Positions 8,024-16,600 of a stretch of DNA of 18,823 nucleotides are shown here, piece by piece (the first letter of the stretch is position 1; each line of letters starts with the position of its first letter). The notes under the pieces were generated by a model. It was not told the DNA's origin and did no database searches. It saw nothing but the letters and a program-made list of their open reading frames with translations. The position numbers and the translations under genes were made by a program. Source of the DNA: Bacteroidales bacterium (GTDB lineage Bacteria > Bacteroidota > Bacteroidia > Bacteroidales > UBA7960); NCBI GenBank assembly GCA_007124575.1, contig SLEW01000154.1, positions 1 through 18,823 of the forward strand, written 5' to 3'.

Positions 8024-8347
8024 ATGAGTAATTTTTTGCATAGCACAAAGATCAATTTCAGGAAAGACATCACATATGCACCCAACGGTATTGTAAGCAA
8101 GCGTGTGTTGGAGAAGTCGACAGGTAATATCAGCCTGTTTGCCTTTGACCAGGGACAGCAGCTCAGCGAGCATTCGGCGCCTTTTGATGCCATGGTTCAG
8201 ATCCTCGAAGGCAAAGCGGAGATCACCATTGACAAAAAGCCTTACCATCTGCAGGAAGGGGAGACCATCATTATGCCGGCCAACATTCCGCATGCGGTTC
8301 ATGCTGAGGAAAAGTTCAAGATGTTGCTCACGATGATCAAGGGATGA
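8024..8347 (+). CDS. Single-domain cupin protein, second copy type
   Basis: A 107-residue one-domain cupin in the cytoplasm. Motif 1 reads G44-x5-H50-x-A52 and ends at G63 (VQILEGKAEI). Motif 2 is GETIIMPANIPHAVHA with P85, H90 and H93. As in the other cupin of this window, the second His and the Glu of motif 1 are absent, leaving an incomplete metal site. The two proteins are not close in sequence. It is transcribed divergently from the TetR gene and is followed after 37 bp by a DCC-family gene in the same direction, so the two probably form a small operon. Function unknown; small stand-alone cupins of this kind are often annotated only by fold. Confidence 0.87.
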   Translation: MSNFLHSTKINFRKDITYAPNGIVSKRVLEKSTGNISLFAFDQGQQLSEHSAPFDAMVQILEGKAEITIDKKPYHLQEGETIIMPANIPHAVHAEEKFKMLLTMIKG

Positions 8348-8384
8348 TCAACAGATTGTTTCAGGATCGCAAACAGGATATACA

Positions 8385-8873
8385 ATGAAGGTACGCACGA
8401 GGAAGAGCACCCGTCACAAACCGGATCAGCCGCTCATGGCCTGGGATGGCAAATGCGGTTTTTGTCATTATTGGGTAATTAAATGGAAGTTCATCACCGG
8501 TGACCGGGTAGTTTATAAACCGTTTCAGGATGTCCACAAGGATTTTCCAGACATTGACCTGAAGGAGATGCGCAAGGCTATCCACTTTATTGACACAGAC
8601 GGGCGTGTATATGCCGGTGCTGCGGCTGTTTTTCATGCCATGCATAAGTATGGCAGGAAGTGGCGATGGATTATGCCTTTATACAATAGATTCTGGCCTT
8701 TTCGTGTTACCTCCGATCTGTTTTATTCTTTTGTATCAAGGAATCGCAACTGGATTTACCGTATTACTGTGAGGCTGTTCGGGAAAAATCCGGCACGTCC
8801 AAAGGCCTATTGGGCAGCTTATCTTGGGGGCTTTCTGGGGGTATTGATACTTGTTTTTGTATTGTCTGGCTGA
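8385..8873 (+). CDS. DCC family protein (DUF393, putative thiol-disulfide oxidoreductase)
   Basis: A 162-residue protein carrying the family signature DxxCxxC: W20-D21-G22-K23-C24-G25-F26-C27, preceded by a hydrophobic beta strand. DUF393 members are predicted thioredoxin-like oxidoreductases, and the two cysteines would be the redox pair; biochemical proof is scarce for the family. The N-terminus has an unusual basic stretch (residues 1-14, mostly Lys/Arg/His/Thr). The C-terminus ends in a hydrophobic segment (about 144-161) that could anchor the protein in the membrane, more than the ~120-140-residue core needs. It follows the plus-strand cupin by 37 bp and converges with the methyltransferase remnant after 44 bp. 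Confidence 0.88.
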   Translation: MKVRTRKSTRHKPDQPLMAWDGKCGFCHYWVIKWKFITGDRVVYKPFQDVHKDFPDIDLKEMRKAIHFIDTDGRVYAGAAAVFHAMHKYGRKWRWIMPLYNRFWPFRVTSDLFYSFVSRNRNWIYRITVRLFGKNPARPKAYWAAYLGGFLGVLILVFVLSG

Positions 8874-8917
8874 TTTATCAGATCTCTTACCCATACTTCC
8901 CTGAAATGCGCATGATA

Positions 8918-9238
8918 TTACCTGCGGAAATGCACCAGGCTGAACCAGCCTTTTGTATCGGTGAAGTGTTGTTTTATTCTCATCCCGTTGCCAGCGGCAA
9001 TCTTTTCGATTTGTCTGGCGTCAAATTTATGTGAGTTCTCCGTGTGGATGGTTTCCCCTTCGCTTAGACGGATCTTTTGTCCATTGAGGCCGAAATGAAT
9101 GACCATATCCTTTTCGGCCTTCAGGTGCATCTCGATACGCTGTTTTTCTTTGTTGAAAAAAGCCAGGTGAGAAAATGCATCCGGGTCAAATGTGGCTTCC
9201 AGCAGGTCGTTTGTCACGTGAAGGATGTTTTTGTTTTT
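8918..9238 (-). pseudogene. EgtD-like histidine methyltransferase, C-terminal remnant
   Basis: The 99-codon open frame (a GTG at 9217 would be its only start) matches the C-terminal part of the EgtD/DUF2260 SAM-dependent methyltransferases: ATFDPDAFSHLAFFN, then QRIEMHL, ETIHTENSHKF and a terminal DTKGWFSLVHF. These correspond to the family's FDxxAFxHxAxYN, RIEMHL, IHTExSxK and WxDxxGxFS segments. Recognisable similarity continues upstream of the GTG through NKNILHV (to about 9238), then stops at an in-frame TGA (9242-9244) in AT-rich sequence. The SAM-binding domain, roughly the first 210-220 residues of the usual ~320, is absent. The protein cannot be an active methyltransferase. The surviving frame is intact, so truncation is either recent or the fragment is still translated. 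Assignment is from remembered family motifs. Confidence 0.78.
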
Positions 9239-9325
9239 CTGTCATATTTTTATACCTTGCATATTTAACATTTTATTTTAAATAATAACTGTTTAATATA
9301 TAAATATATGTGTTTAAATCACATG

Positions 9326-9356
9326 TTTGAATAATGATTTAAATCGTGTATGGCAT
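9326..9356 (+). promoter_or_regulatory. Possible promoter of the OmpA-domain gene
   Basis: TTTG (9326-9329) is followed by a 19-nt spacer and TATGGCAT (9349-9356) in a very AT-rich stretch, about 28 nt before the preferred ATG at 9384. The first box and the spacing fit the Bacteroidota pattern; the second box matches only its TA. Weak support. Confidence 0.25.
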
Positions 9357-9383
9357 ATTTTGTTTTACAAAAAACCATTTGAT

Positions 9384-10349
9384 ATGTACAAAAAAATGAC
9401 TTTCAGCTTTTTAGTAATGGTTGCTCTTGGTTTCTTTTTCACTCCTGCATTTGCCGGGGAAGATATTGAAGGGAGTGGGGATCATCCGATGATATCCCGG
9501 TATGAGGGTTCTTATATCATGGGGTATGCGTATTATGATTATGATCGTATTGTTTTTCCCAAAGAAGAAGATGAGGATGGTTTGCAAACCATTGCACCGG
9601 AGGGTGAGGTGACCCGGATCCTTTATGTAGCGCCTGAGGGCTTGTCTGTGTTGCAGGTGCAGCGCAATTACCAGGTCGCTCTTCAGGACGCCGGCTTCGA
9701 CCTGGTATATGAATGCTTTAGTGGCATGGATGTCTGTCCCAGGTCCATTTACAGGCATTATAGTCCTGATTTTGGTTTGAGGGGAAGGGATGTATATATG
9801 GGAAGTGATCATAGTTACTTCCTGGCCCGGTTGCCTGGTGATGAGGGTGATGTATATGTTTCTGCCCACACGCTGTTGAGCAACAGGGTGGACGGACAGC
9901 CTGCGACTGCCCTGCAGGTGATGGAAGAGAAGCCGCTGGTCACCGGCAAGGTGGAGGTCGACATCAGTGCTGCGGCCATGGCTGAATATCTTGAGGAAAA
10001 AGGCAGTGTACGCATTTACGGCATCCATTTTGACACCAATGAAGCCAGCATACGGGAGGGATCTGCCTCAACCCTTCAGGAGATCGCCCTCTTACTGGAA
10101 GAACATCCGGAACTCGAACTGGGTGTTGCGGGCCATACCGACGCCACTGGCAGCGTGGATTACAACATGGACTTATCGATGCGCCGGGCAGAAGCCGTCG
10201 TGGAGTATCTGGTTACAGAGCACGGCATTGACGCCGGCAGGCTGACTCCTCGCGGGCTTGGTCCGTGGGCTCCTGTGGCTGGTAATATGGATGAAGACGA
10301 CCGCGCGCGCAATCGCCGGGTGGAGTTGATCCTGTTAGAGGTGGAGTAA
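9384..10349 (+). CDS. Exported OmpA-domain protein with N-terminal DUF4892-like region
   Basis: The 321-residue protein starts with a signal peptide ending TPAFA (residues 20-24). I prefer the ATG at 9384 because an upstream in-frame TTG at 9327 would put 19 non-signal residues first. Residues about 25-200 hold DHPMISRYEGSYI, TRILYVAPEGLSVLQVQRNY and a Cys pair in YECFSGMDVC. This resembles the DUF4892 region seen before OmpA domains in other Gram-negative proteins. Residues about 209-321 are an OmpA C-terminal domain: IHFDTNEASI, GHTDATGS and NRRVEL. D253 and R268 are in register with E. coli OmpA D271 and R286, which hold peptidoglycan diaminopimelate. It is therefore probably a peptidoglycan-bound periplasmic or envelope protein. 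Its stop is 9 bp from the stop of the convergent cusB gene; no link to metal export is visible. Confidence 0.87.
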   Translation: MYKKMTFSFLVMVALGFFFTPAFAGEDIEGSGDHPMISRYEGSYIMGYAYYDYDRIVFPKEEDEDGLQTIAPEGEVTRILYVAPEGLSVLQVQRNYQVALQDAGFDLVYECFSGMDVCPRSIYRHYSPDFGLRGRDVYMGSDHSYFLARLPGDEGDVYVSAHTLLSNRVDGQPATALQVMEEKPLVTGKVEVDISAAAMAEYLEEKGSVRIYGIHFDTNEASIREGSASTLQEIALLLEEHPELELGVAGHTDATGSVDYNMDLSMRRAEAVVEYLVTEHGIDAGRLTPRGLGPWAPVAGNMDEDDRARNRRVELILLEVE

Positions 10350-10358
10350 ACGCATCTG

Positions 10359-12152
10359 TTAGTGCACGTGCCCTTCCATCTCTTGCATCTCCTGTTCCGG
10401 GTCCTGGACAACGCCGGCGCGCAGGGTTTCCCTGACCTCACCGCAGCGGAGCATCATGCTGCCAAAGTAGGGGTTTTTGATCTCCTCAAATTCACTTAGC
10501 CAATAGGCGCCGCGATCGTCGTCGTACATGGGGCAGAAAGCCACGTAATAGGTCTGGCCGATCGCACCCAGGGTTCTGGCTGTCTCGATGAATGTTTCGG
10601 AAAGGGGCTCAAAGTGCCTTCTCATCCCTTCCATGTCATCTGCAGCAAGGAAGTCGCTGAGGCTCTCTTCTATGGCTTCATACTGTTCCATCCAGAATAT
10701 ATGATGTTCTCCCTCGAGCGCATGCTGCCCTGTTTCTTCGAGGAGCTCCATGAGGTTTTCTCCCTGCTCCGGGGCAAGATCCGGATCATCATCTGCGAGC
10801 GCGTTTTTTAAATCGAAGTAGGTATTGAACAGGTTTTCCAGGTTGCTTTGAAAAGGTTCAGGGAGATCTTGTTCAGGGGGCGATACCATCATGCTATAGC
10901 GGCCCCGGAGCTGTGCTGCCGCGTCGATCGCAAAAACCCCGTTCACGGCAATTTCTTCCCCTTCGTCAAGACCCGAAAGCACGATATATTCATCATTGAT
11001 ACGTGGGCCTCTGTCAATTTCTCTGAATTCAAAAGTGAATCCTTCATTTTCCTGTTGTTTCACATAGACCACTGAGGTTTTGCCTGTCCACAGGATTGCG
11101 GTTGCGGGGACGATGACCTGGTGGCTTTCCTCTGTGCTGATGATGGCGTTAGCGAGCATCCCGGGCCTGAGCCTGTTGTTTTCATTTGTCAGGGTGAGTC
11201 TCACGCGGGCGCTGCGAGTATTCAGGTCGAATGTGGGATCCACGAATTCCACCTCCCCTTCAAAGCTTTCTCCTTCGAGGGATGGCAGGGTTACGTTGGC
11301 GGTATTCCCCGGGTGAATCAGTGCCAGGTGTCTTTCATAGGCATCGAGTTCGACCCACACCTGATCCAGTTCTGCGATGGTGAACAGCCGTTGCCCGGTT
11401 TCGGTATAGTCACCTTCCGAGACATCCCTGCTTAGCAGGACCCCTTGGCGCCCGGCATGGATATCCATCGTAGGCGACGCTTCGCCCTGCGTCACGATAT
11501 GCCCGATCTGGTCGGGTGTCAATCCAAACAGTCTGAGTCGCTGGCGGGCAGATTCGTAAAGCCGTGGTTGTGTCTCTTTGTTGGCGGCTGCCTGTATCAG
11601 TTCCTGCTGTGTCTGCATGAGTTCGGGCGAGTATATTGTCGCCAGGATGTCACCCCTGCTGACCTTTTTCCCTGTAAAATCGGCATATAAGCGTTCTATA
11701 CGGCCCGGGAAGTCTGCTGTGATCGTCTGTGTCTTTCTCTCATCGACAGCCACCTTGCCTGTCAGCCGGACGCTTGCACCTGCTTGCCTGGCTTCCACCC
11801 TTTGTGTTTGCACATTGGCCCATGTGCTGTGTGTTTCGCGCATTTGAAAGAGGAAGGCGTCATCTTCCTGGTGGTCATCACCATCTGATACCGGGATAAG
11901 ATCCATTCCGCATATAGGGCAGTCGCCTGGGTCATCCTGACGCACCTGCGGATGCATGCTGCAGGTATATTCTGTGTCTGCATTGTTTTGTGAGTCAAGA
12001 TCCTGTTCATGGGTGTGATCTCCATGCTCATTTTCCTGATGATCATATGCTTCGTCATTGCCGTTTCCACCGAACAGCAGCCAGCCTAGCAGAAGGCCTG
12101 CCACGATCATGATCGCGTAGATAACGATGGATTTCTTTGTTTCCTTGTCCAT
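10359..12152 (-). CDS. cusB: CusB-type heavy-metal RND efflux adaptor with HMBD and DUF3347 domains
   Basis: Periplasmic adaptor of the copper/silver pump, 597 residues against about 400 for E. coli CusB. An N-terminal membrane segment (about 9-27) acts as anchor. A His/Asp/Glu-rich linker follows (38-50), then a heavy-metal-binding domain at 62-88 with C64, M66, H67, C78, C81 and M83 (pattern YTCSMHP...CPICGM). Residues about 120-420 are the adaptor core (FPGRIERLYADFTGKKVSRG, SPELMQTQQEL hairpin, VWVELDAYERHL). Residues about 430-580 are DUF3347, with the FCPM (C540, M542) and NPYFG...LRCGEV (C570) signature; this region adds a further likely metal site. The C-terminus is HVH. It is the last gene of the cus cluster, 101 bp after the CusC gene, and converges with the OmpA-domain gene. 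Confidence 0.93.
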   Translation of the reverse strand: MDKETKKSIVIYAIMIVAGLLLGWLLFGGNGNDEAYDHQENEHGDHTHEQDLDSQNNADTEYTCSMHPQVRQDDPGDCPICGMDLIPVSDGDDHQEDDAFLFQMRETHSTWANVQTQRVEARQAGASVRLTGKVAVDERKTQTITADFPGRIERLYADFTGKKVSRGDILATIYSPELMQTQQELIQAAANKETQPRLYESARQRLRLFGLTPDQIGHIVTQGEASPTMDIHAGRQGVLLSRDVSEGDYTETGQRLFTIAELDQVWVELDAYERHLALIHPGNTANVTLPSLEGESFEGEVEFVDPTFDLNTRSARVRLTLTNENNRLRPGMLANAIISTEESHQVIVPATAILWTGKTSVVYVKQQENEGFTFEFREIDRGPRINDEYIVLSGLDEGEEIAVNGVFAIDAAAQLRGRYSMMVSPPEQDLPEPFQSNLENLFNTYFDLKNALADDDPDLAPEQGENLMELLEETGQHALEGEHHIFWMEQYEAIEESLSDFLAADDMEGMRRHFEPLSETFIETARTLGAIGQTYYVAFCPMYDDDRGAYWLSEFEEIKNPYFGSMMLRCGEVRETLRAGVVQDPEQEMQEMEGHVH

Positions 12153-12253
12153 ATTTATGCGTTTATCATTTGATTAAATCGGTCACATAGAACCTCCATT
12201 AGGAAGTCATTCACTTGTGCGTCAGCTCTTTGGCATGGAGGTTTCAGCATCTT

Positions 12254-13555
12254 TTATCTTTGAAAAATGTTTTCTGTTTTCAGCATCTGGAATTCAGCCA
12301 TACTGGTATGGTGTTGCACATGCACATCCAGAAGTCTCCATGTGACATCCAGCAGTTGTTCCTCCATCCGCAGCAATTCTTCAAACCCTTCATCGCCGCT
12401 GGCGTAGGTATTCATCACCAGCTCATAGGTTTTTCTGATCAGGTCTTCCTGCTGCAGATAAAAATCGTAATCGCGCTGCAGGTTTTTCAGGGCTGTTTCG
12501 AGGTTTGTCCATTGTATCTCCAGCGTATTGATGATGTTGTTTTTGCGAAATCCTTCCATCTCAGCCAGTTTGCCAGCCTGCTCGTGAACTGCCCTGTTTT
12601 TGTTCCCAAAAACAGGAAGGCTCACAGACACCATGGGCATCAGCATATGTCCGCCGTCCATTTGTCCCATCGCTGGGTCTCCGGATGCGAAGTAGGAATA
12701 CTGCAGGCCCAGGCCAAACCTGGGGCGTGTATTCAGGCGGGCGGCCTCTTTTTCTGTTTCGGCTGCCTGTGCGTCTGACTCCCCGGCCAGGAGCAGGGGA
12801 TTTTCTGCAACAAGGTTTCTGGAAAAGTTATCGGGGATATCCGGCAGCCCTGCTTCTGGCAGGCTGTCCGGGATGGTGACCTCAGCCAGCTCATTTCTGC
12901 CGGCAATGACATTGAAGGTGCGTGTCAGACTGGCTTTTTCCTGTCTGATCTTATTTTTCCTGTTCTCTATCTCGGCGAGGCGGATCTTCAGCCGGTAGAG
13001 GTCTGTTGTCATACTGGTCTGCTGGCTGCCGCCGGCGTAGCGGGCATAGATGATATCTTCCCTTGCCTTCAATGTTTCCTGATAGTCCTGCAAGATATCA
13101 AGCTGGCGGTCTTTTTCATAGATCTTCAGCCAATGTGTCGTCAGTTCAAGGAACAGCTTATTGCGGCTGTCGTGGTATTCGTGGATAAGAGCTTCCGCCC
13201 TTGTTTCCGAGGCCGATCGTTGTTTGTTCAGCGTGCCGAACCATGGAAACATCTGCATGACTCCGATATCAAACCAGTGATCGCCCATGAGCCTTTCCAT
13301 GGGCGGTGTAGAGATCCCGGCGGTGAGTTCCGGATCCGGAAGTGTTCCGGTGATACGGCTTTGCTCTTTTGCCGCTTCATACCTGGCCTTTTGTGCCCTT
13401 AGTCCGGGATTGTTCTCTTCGGCCATATCCAGATATTCCAGAGGGTAGACCTGGGCTGACAGCTGTAAGGAGCCGATCAGGCTGAACAGCGCAATCAGCG
13501 TCAGCAGCCGGCAAACGTAAAGCATGTGCGGGTTGCGGTTTGTTTTGTGTTTCAT
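12254..13555 (-). CDS. cusC: CusC-type outer-membrane factor (TolC family) of the metal pump
   Basis: Outer-membrane channel of the copper/silver pump. I choose the ATG at 13555 (433 residues): a basic stretch MKHKTNRNPH then a hydrophobic core and cleavage near LSAQ. An ATG at 13525 would also give a valid signal peptide. The longest frame (from 13612) would run back into the repeat region and put 19 polar residues before it. No lipobox is visible, unlike E. coli CusC. Two OEP repeats are recognisable: LEYLDMAEENNPGLRAQKAR at the start, and VSVSLPVFGNKNRAV at the second repeat. Long helical tunnel segments surround both. A Met/His-rich loop, MGQMDGGHMLMPM, precedes the second strand and could contact metal. 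It lies between CusA and CusB genes. Confidence 0.91.
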   Translation of the reverse strand: MKHKTNRNPHMLYVCRLLTLIALFSLIGSLQLSAQVYPLEYLDMAEENNPGLRAQKARYEAAKEQSRITGTLPDPELTAGISTPPMERLMGDHWFDIGVMQMFPWFGTLNKQRSASETRAEALIHEYHDSRNKLFLELTTHWLKIYEKDRQLDILQDYQETLKAREDIIYARYAGGSQQTSMTTDLYRLKIRLAEIENRKNKIRQEKASLTRTFNVIAGRNELAEVTIPDSLPEAGLPDIPDNFSRNLVAENPLLLAGESDAQAAETEKEAARLNTRPRFGLGLQYSYFASGDPAMGQMDGGHMLMPMVSVSLPVFGNKNRAVHEQAGKLAEMEGFRKNNIINTLEIQWTNLETALKNLQRDYDFYLQQEDLIRKTYELVMNTYASGDEGFEELLRMEEQLLDVTWRLLDVHVQHHTSMAEFQMLKTENIFQR

Positions 13556-13600
13556 TCGTTGGACTATCATGTGTTGTTCACGTGTTTTTATTTTGCAGCT

Positions 13601-13674
13601 GCCATTAGCCAATAGTTAATAGCCAAAAGCTAAAAGCCAGAGGCCAAAAGCCTTCTTTCTCCCGGTGCCCGGTG
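13601..13674. repeat. Low-complexity AGCCAAAAGC repeat and tandem CCCGGTG in the cusA-cusC gap
   Basis: From 13601 to 13652 the sequence is built from variants of AGCCAAAAGC and AGCTAAAAGCC (for example 13621-13630 and 13643-13652). It is followed by a perfect tandem pair CCCGGTG-CCCGGTG (13661-13674). The block sits between the cusA stop and the cusC start and is unrelated to coding sequence. Similar AGCCAAAAGC-rich spacers are familiar to me from Bacteroidota genomes, which I recall rather than can verify here. Confidence 0.7.
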
Positions 13675-13687
13675 CGCGACATTTATT

Positions 13688-16600
13688 TCACTGAGTGTCA
13701 TCATCTTTTAATTGGCGCTTCATCAGGTACTCGTTCCATGCGGTAAACAGCACCGGCACGAGGAACAGGGTGATCAGGGCGATGGTCATCCCGCCGAAGG
13801 CCGGGATGGCCATAGGGATCATGATATCTGCGCCACGTCCTGTGGATGTGAGGATGGGCAGCAGCGCCAGCAGGGTAGTTGCTGTTGTCATCAGCGCGGG
13901 TCTCACCCGTTTTTTCCCAGCCTCCATGACGGCTTGTCGCAGTTCTTTCCTGTTTTGCGGCTTATTTTTTGCAAAGCTGTTTTTCAGGTAGGTGGCGATC
14001 AGTACGCCGTCGTCTGTGGCAATGCCAAACAGGGCGATAAACCCTACCCATACTGCCACACTGAGGTTCACCACATCCATTTGAAAGAGGTCCCGCATGT
14101 TGGTGCCAAAGACACTGAAGTTCAGGAACCATGGCTGTCCGTAGAGCCACAGCATAAGGAATCCTCCTGAGAAGGCGAGGGCGATGGCGGACAAGATCAT
14201 CAGGGAGGCAGCCACTGAGCGGAACTGGAAGTACAGGATCAGGAAGATGACGATCATCGACAGGGGGATCACCAGTTTCAGCCTTTGCTCGGCCCGCATC
14301 TGGTTTTCATAGTCGCCTGAGAAATGGAAGTTCACTCCTTCGGGCACCACCAGTTCACCTTGATCTATCCTGCTGTTCAACATATCCATGGCCTGGTGTA
14401 TAACAGAGAGATCGTCGTGGCCGGCTTCCTTGTCGAAGGTGATATAGGCCACCAGGAAGGTGTCTTCCCCTCTGATCATGCCGGGGCCTTTGCGGAAGGT
14501 GATGTCTGCCACTTCTCCCAGCGGAAGCTGATAACCTGCTGCTGTGCTGATCCAGATGTCCTGAAGCGCATCGGGGCTGTTGCGGTATTCTCTGGCGTAG
14601 CGTGCCCGTATGTCATACCGTTCTCGTCCTTCCACTGTGGTGGACATGGGCATGCCTCCAATGGCGACCTGCACTACCTGCTGAAAATCCTCTACTGTGA
14701 TCCCATGGCGCGCCAGCTTTTGTCTGTCGGGGTCTATTTCCAGGTAAGGCTTGCCGACAACCCGGTCAGCGAACACCGTTGCGCCTCTGATATAGGGCAC
14801 ATCCTGCAGAACACCTTCCACCTGCATGGCAAAGCCTTCAATTGTTTCCAGGTCCGGGCCAAAGACCTTCAGTCCCATGGGGGCCCGCATGCCTGTTTGC
14901 AGCATCACCAGGCGTGTTTCGATGGGTTGCAGTTTAGGTGCCGAGGTCAGTCCCGGCAGGCTGGCAGCCCGGGCGATCTCATCCCAGATGTCATCCGGGC
15001 TCTGGATATGGTCGCGCCACTGGCGGTAAAAGCGGCCGCGTGGATGAGGGATCAGCTCACCATCTTCATCACGGATGAAGTTGCCATCGCGGTCCACCTC
15101 AAAGCGTATTTCGCGGCCATCCATGTCTGTCTTAAATTCACTTTTGTAGATGATGACATTTTCGAACATGGTCATCGGTGCGGGATCGAGGGGGCTTTCT
15201 GCCCTCCCTGCCTTGCCGACCACTGTCTCTATTTCCGGGATAGCTTCCACGCGCTTATCAAGTTCCTGCAACACCCTGATATTGTATTCGATACCGGTAT
15301 GCGGCATGGTGGTGGGCATCAGCAGGAAGCTGCCTTCGTCCAGTGCAGGCATGAACTCCCTGCCCAGTCCGGGAAATGTATGGTGAAGCCCGCTCCATAC
15401 TGTTGTTGTGCGTATGTTCACGCCAAGGTTGTCAACCCCTCGTGCCACGAAGCCAAAGACATTTCCAAAGCCCATCCAGATGTTCAGTCCAAGCAGCAAC
15501 AGGAATACCGGGATGATGAGGAATATTTTTTTGTTTACGAGCACCCAGCTGAGCAGCCGTGGATAATAATAGAGGAAGATCCTGAATATGCTCAGGACGA
15601 TGGTGATCACCAGGGCAAGGAAGAGGATGTTGATGAACAGGCTGCGCTCTGCACCGATGGGCAGCCATTCGCTTGCAAGCAACAAGAGTACGACCAGCAG
15701 GGTAATTCCCAGGTCTATCCAGTTTTTATATGGTTTTACCTTATCCGGGAAAATGTTTTGAAGCAGGCCGGAAACGCCCAGCAGGAGGATAAACAGCCCT
15801 GCCCACCATAACACATTGATTATGATCCAGACGCCCAAAGCTACAGCCAGCAGATTTATGATCAGCCATGTAAGTTTTTTCCGGCGCAGGTTATTCCACC
15901 TTTTCAGGTTCATTTTGCCCGAAAACTGGTAGGTCAGTGTGGGCATAAAGGCGATGGTGATAATAAGTGAAGCCACCAGGGCGAAGGTTTTGGTGAATGC
16001 CAGTGGCGAGAACAATCTGCCTTCAGCGGCCTGCAGTGTAAAAACCGGCAGGAAGCTTACGATGGTTGTGCTCACAGCGGTGAGTATGGCAGGAGCCACT
16101 TCTGTAGCGGCATCATAAATGAGTTCTAGTCTGTTTTTGCCCTCATTGGCTTTATCCCGAAGATGTTGCAATATGTTTTCATTCATGATGATGCCGAGGT
16201 CCACCATGGTACCGATAGATATGGCAATGCCGGATAGAGCCACTATGTTGGCGTCCACGCGGAAGTATTTCATCATAATGAAGGCCATCAGCACAGCCAG
16301 GGGCAGGAGGGCTGAGATCAGCAAGGAGGTTCTCAGGTGATATACCATGACGATGATCACGATTATGGATATCAGGATCTGCAGGATGATGGCGTCATTC
16401 AGGGTGCCGAGGGTTTCGTATATCAGCTGTGTCCGGTCATAGAAGGGCACGATGGTGACCTGGGAGCTGGTGCCGTCGGCCAGCTCGCGTGTGGGTAATC
16501 CTGAGCTGATCTCTTCAATTTTCTCTTTCACATTCTGAATGACTTCGAGGGGGTTTTCCCCGTAGCGGGCAACCACGACGCCGCCAACGGTCTCCTGGCC

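Noticed and set aside
9327..9383. Upstream TTG start for the OmpA-domain protein
   Set aside because: It would place 19 residues before an otherwise standard signal peptide; the ATG at 9384 gives a normal exported protein.
14324..15811. 495-codon plus-strand open frame
   Set aside because: It is antisense to cusA in a register that avoids stops because of codon use; the translation is Cys/His/Gln-rich with no family features, while the opposite strand encodes a well-conserved transporter.
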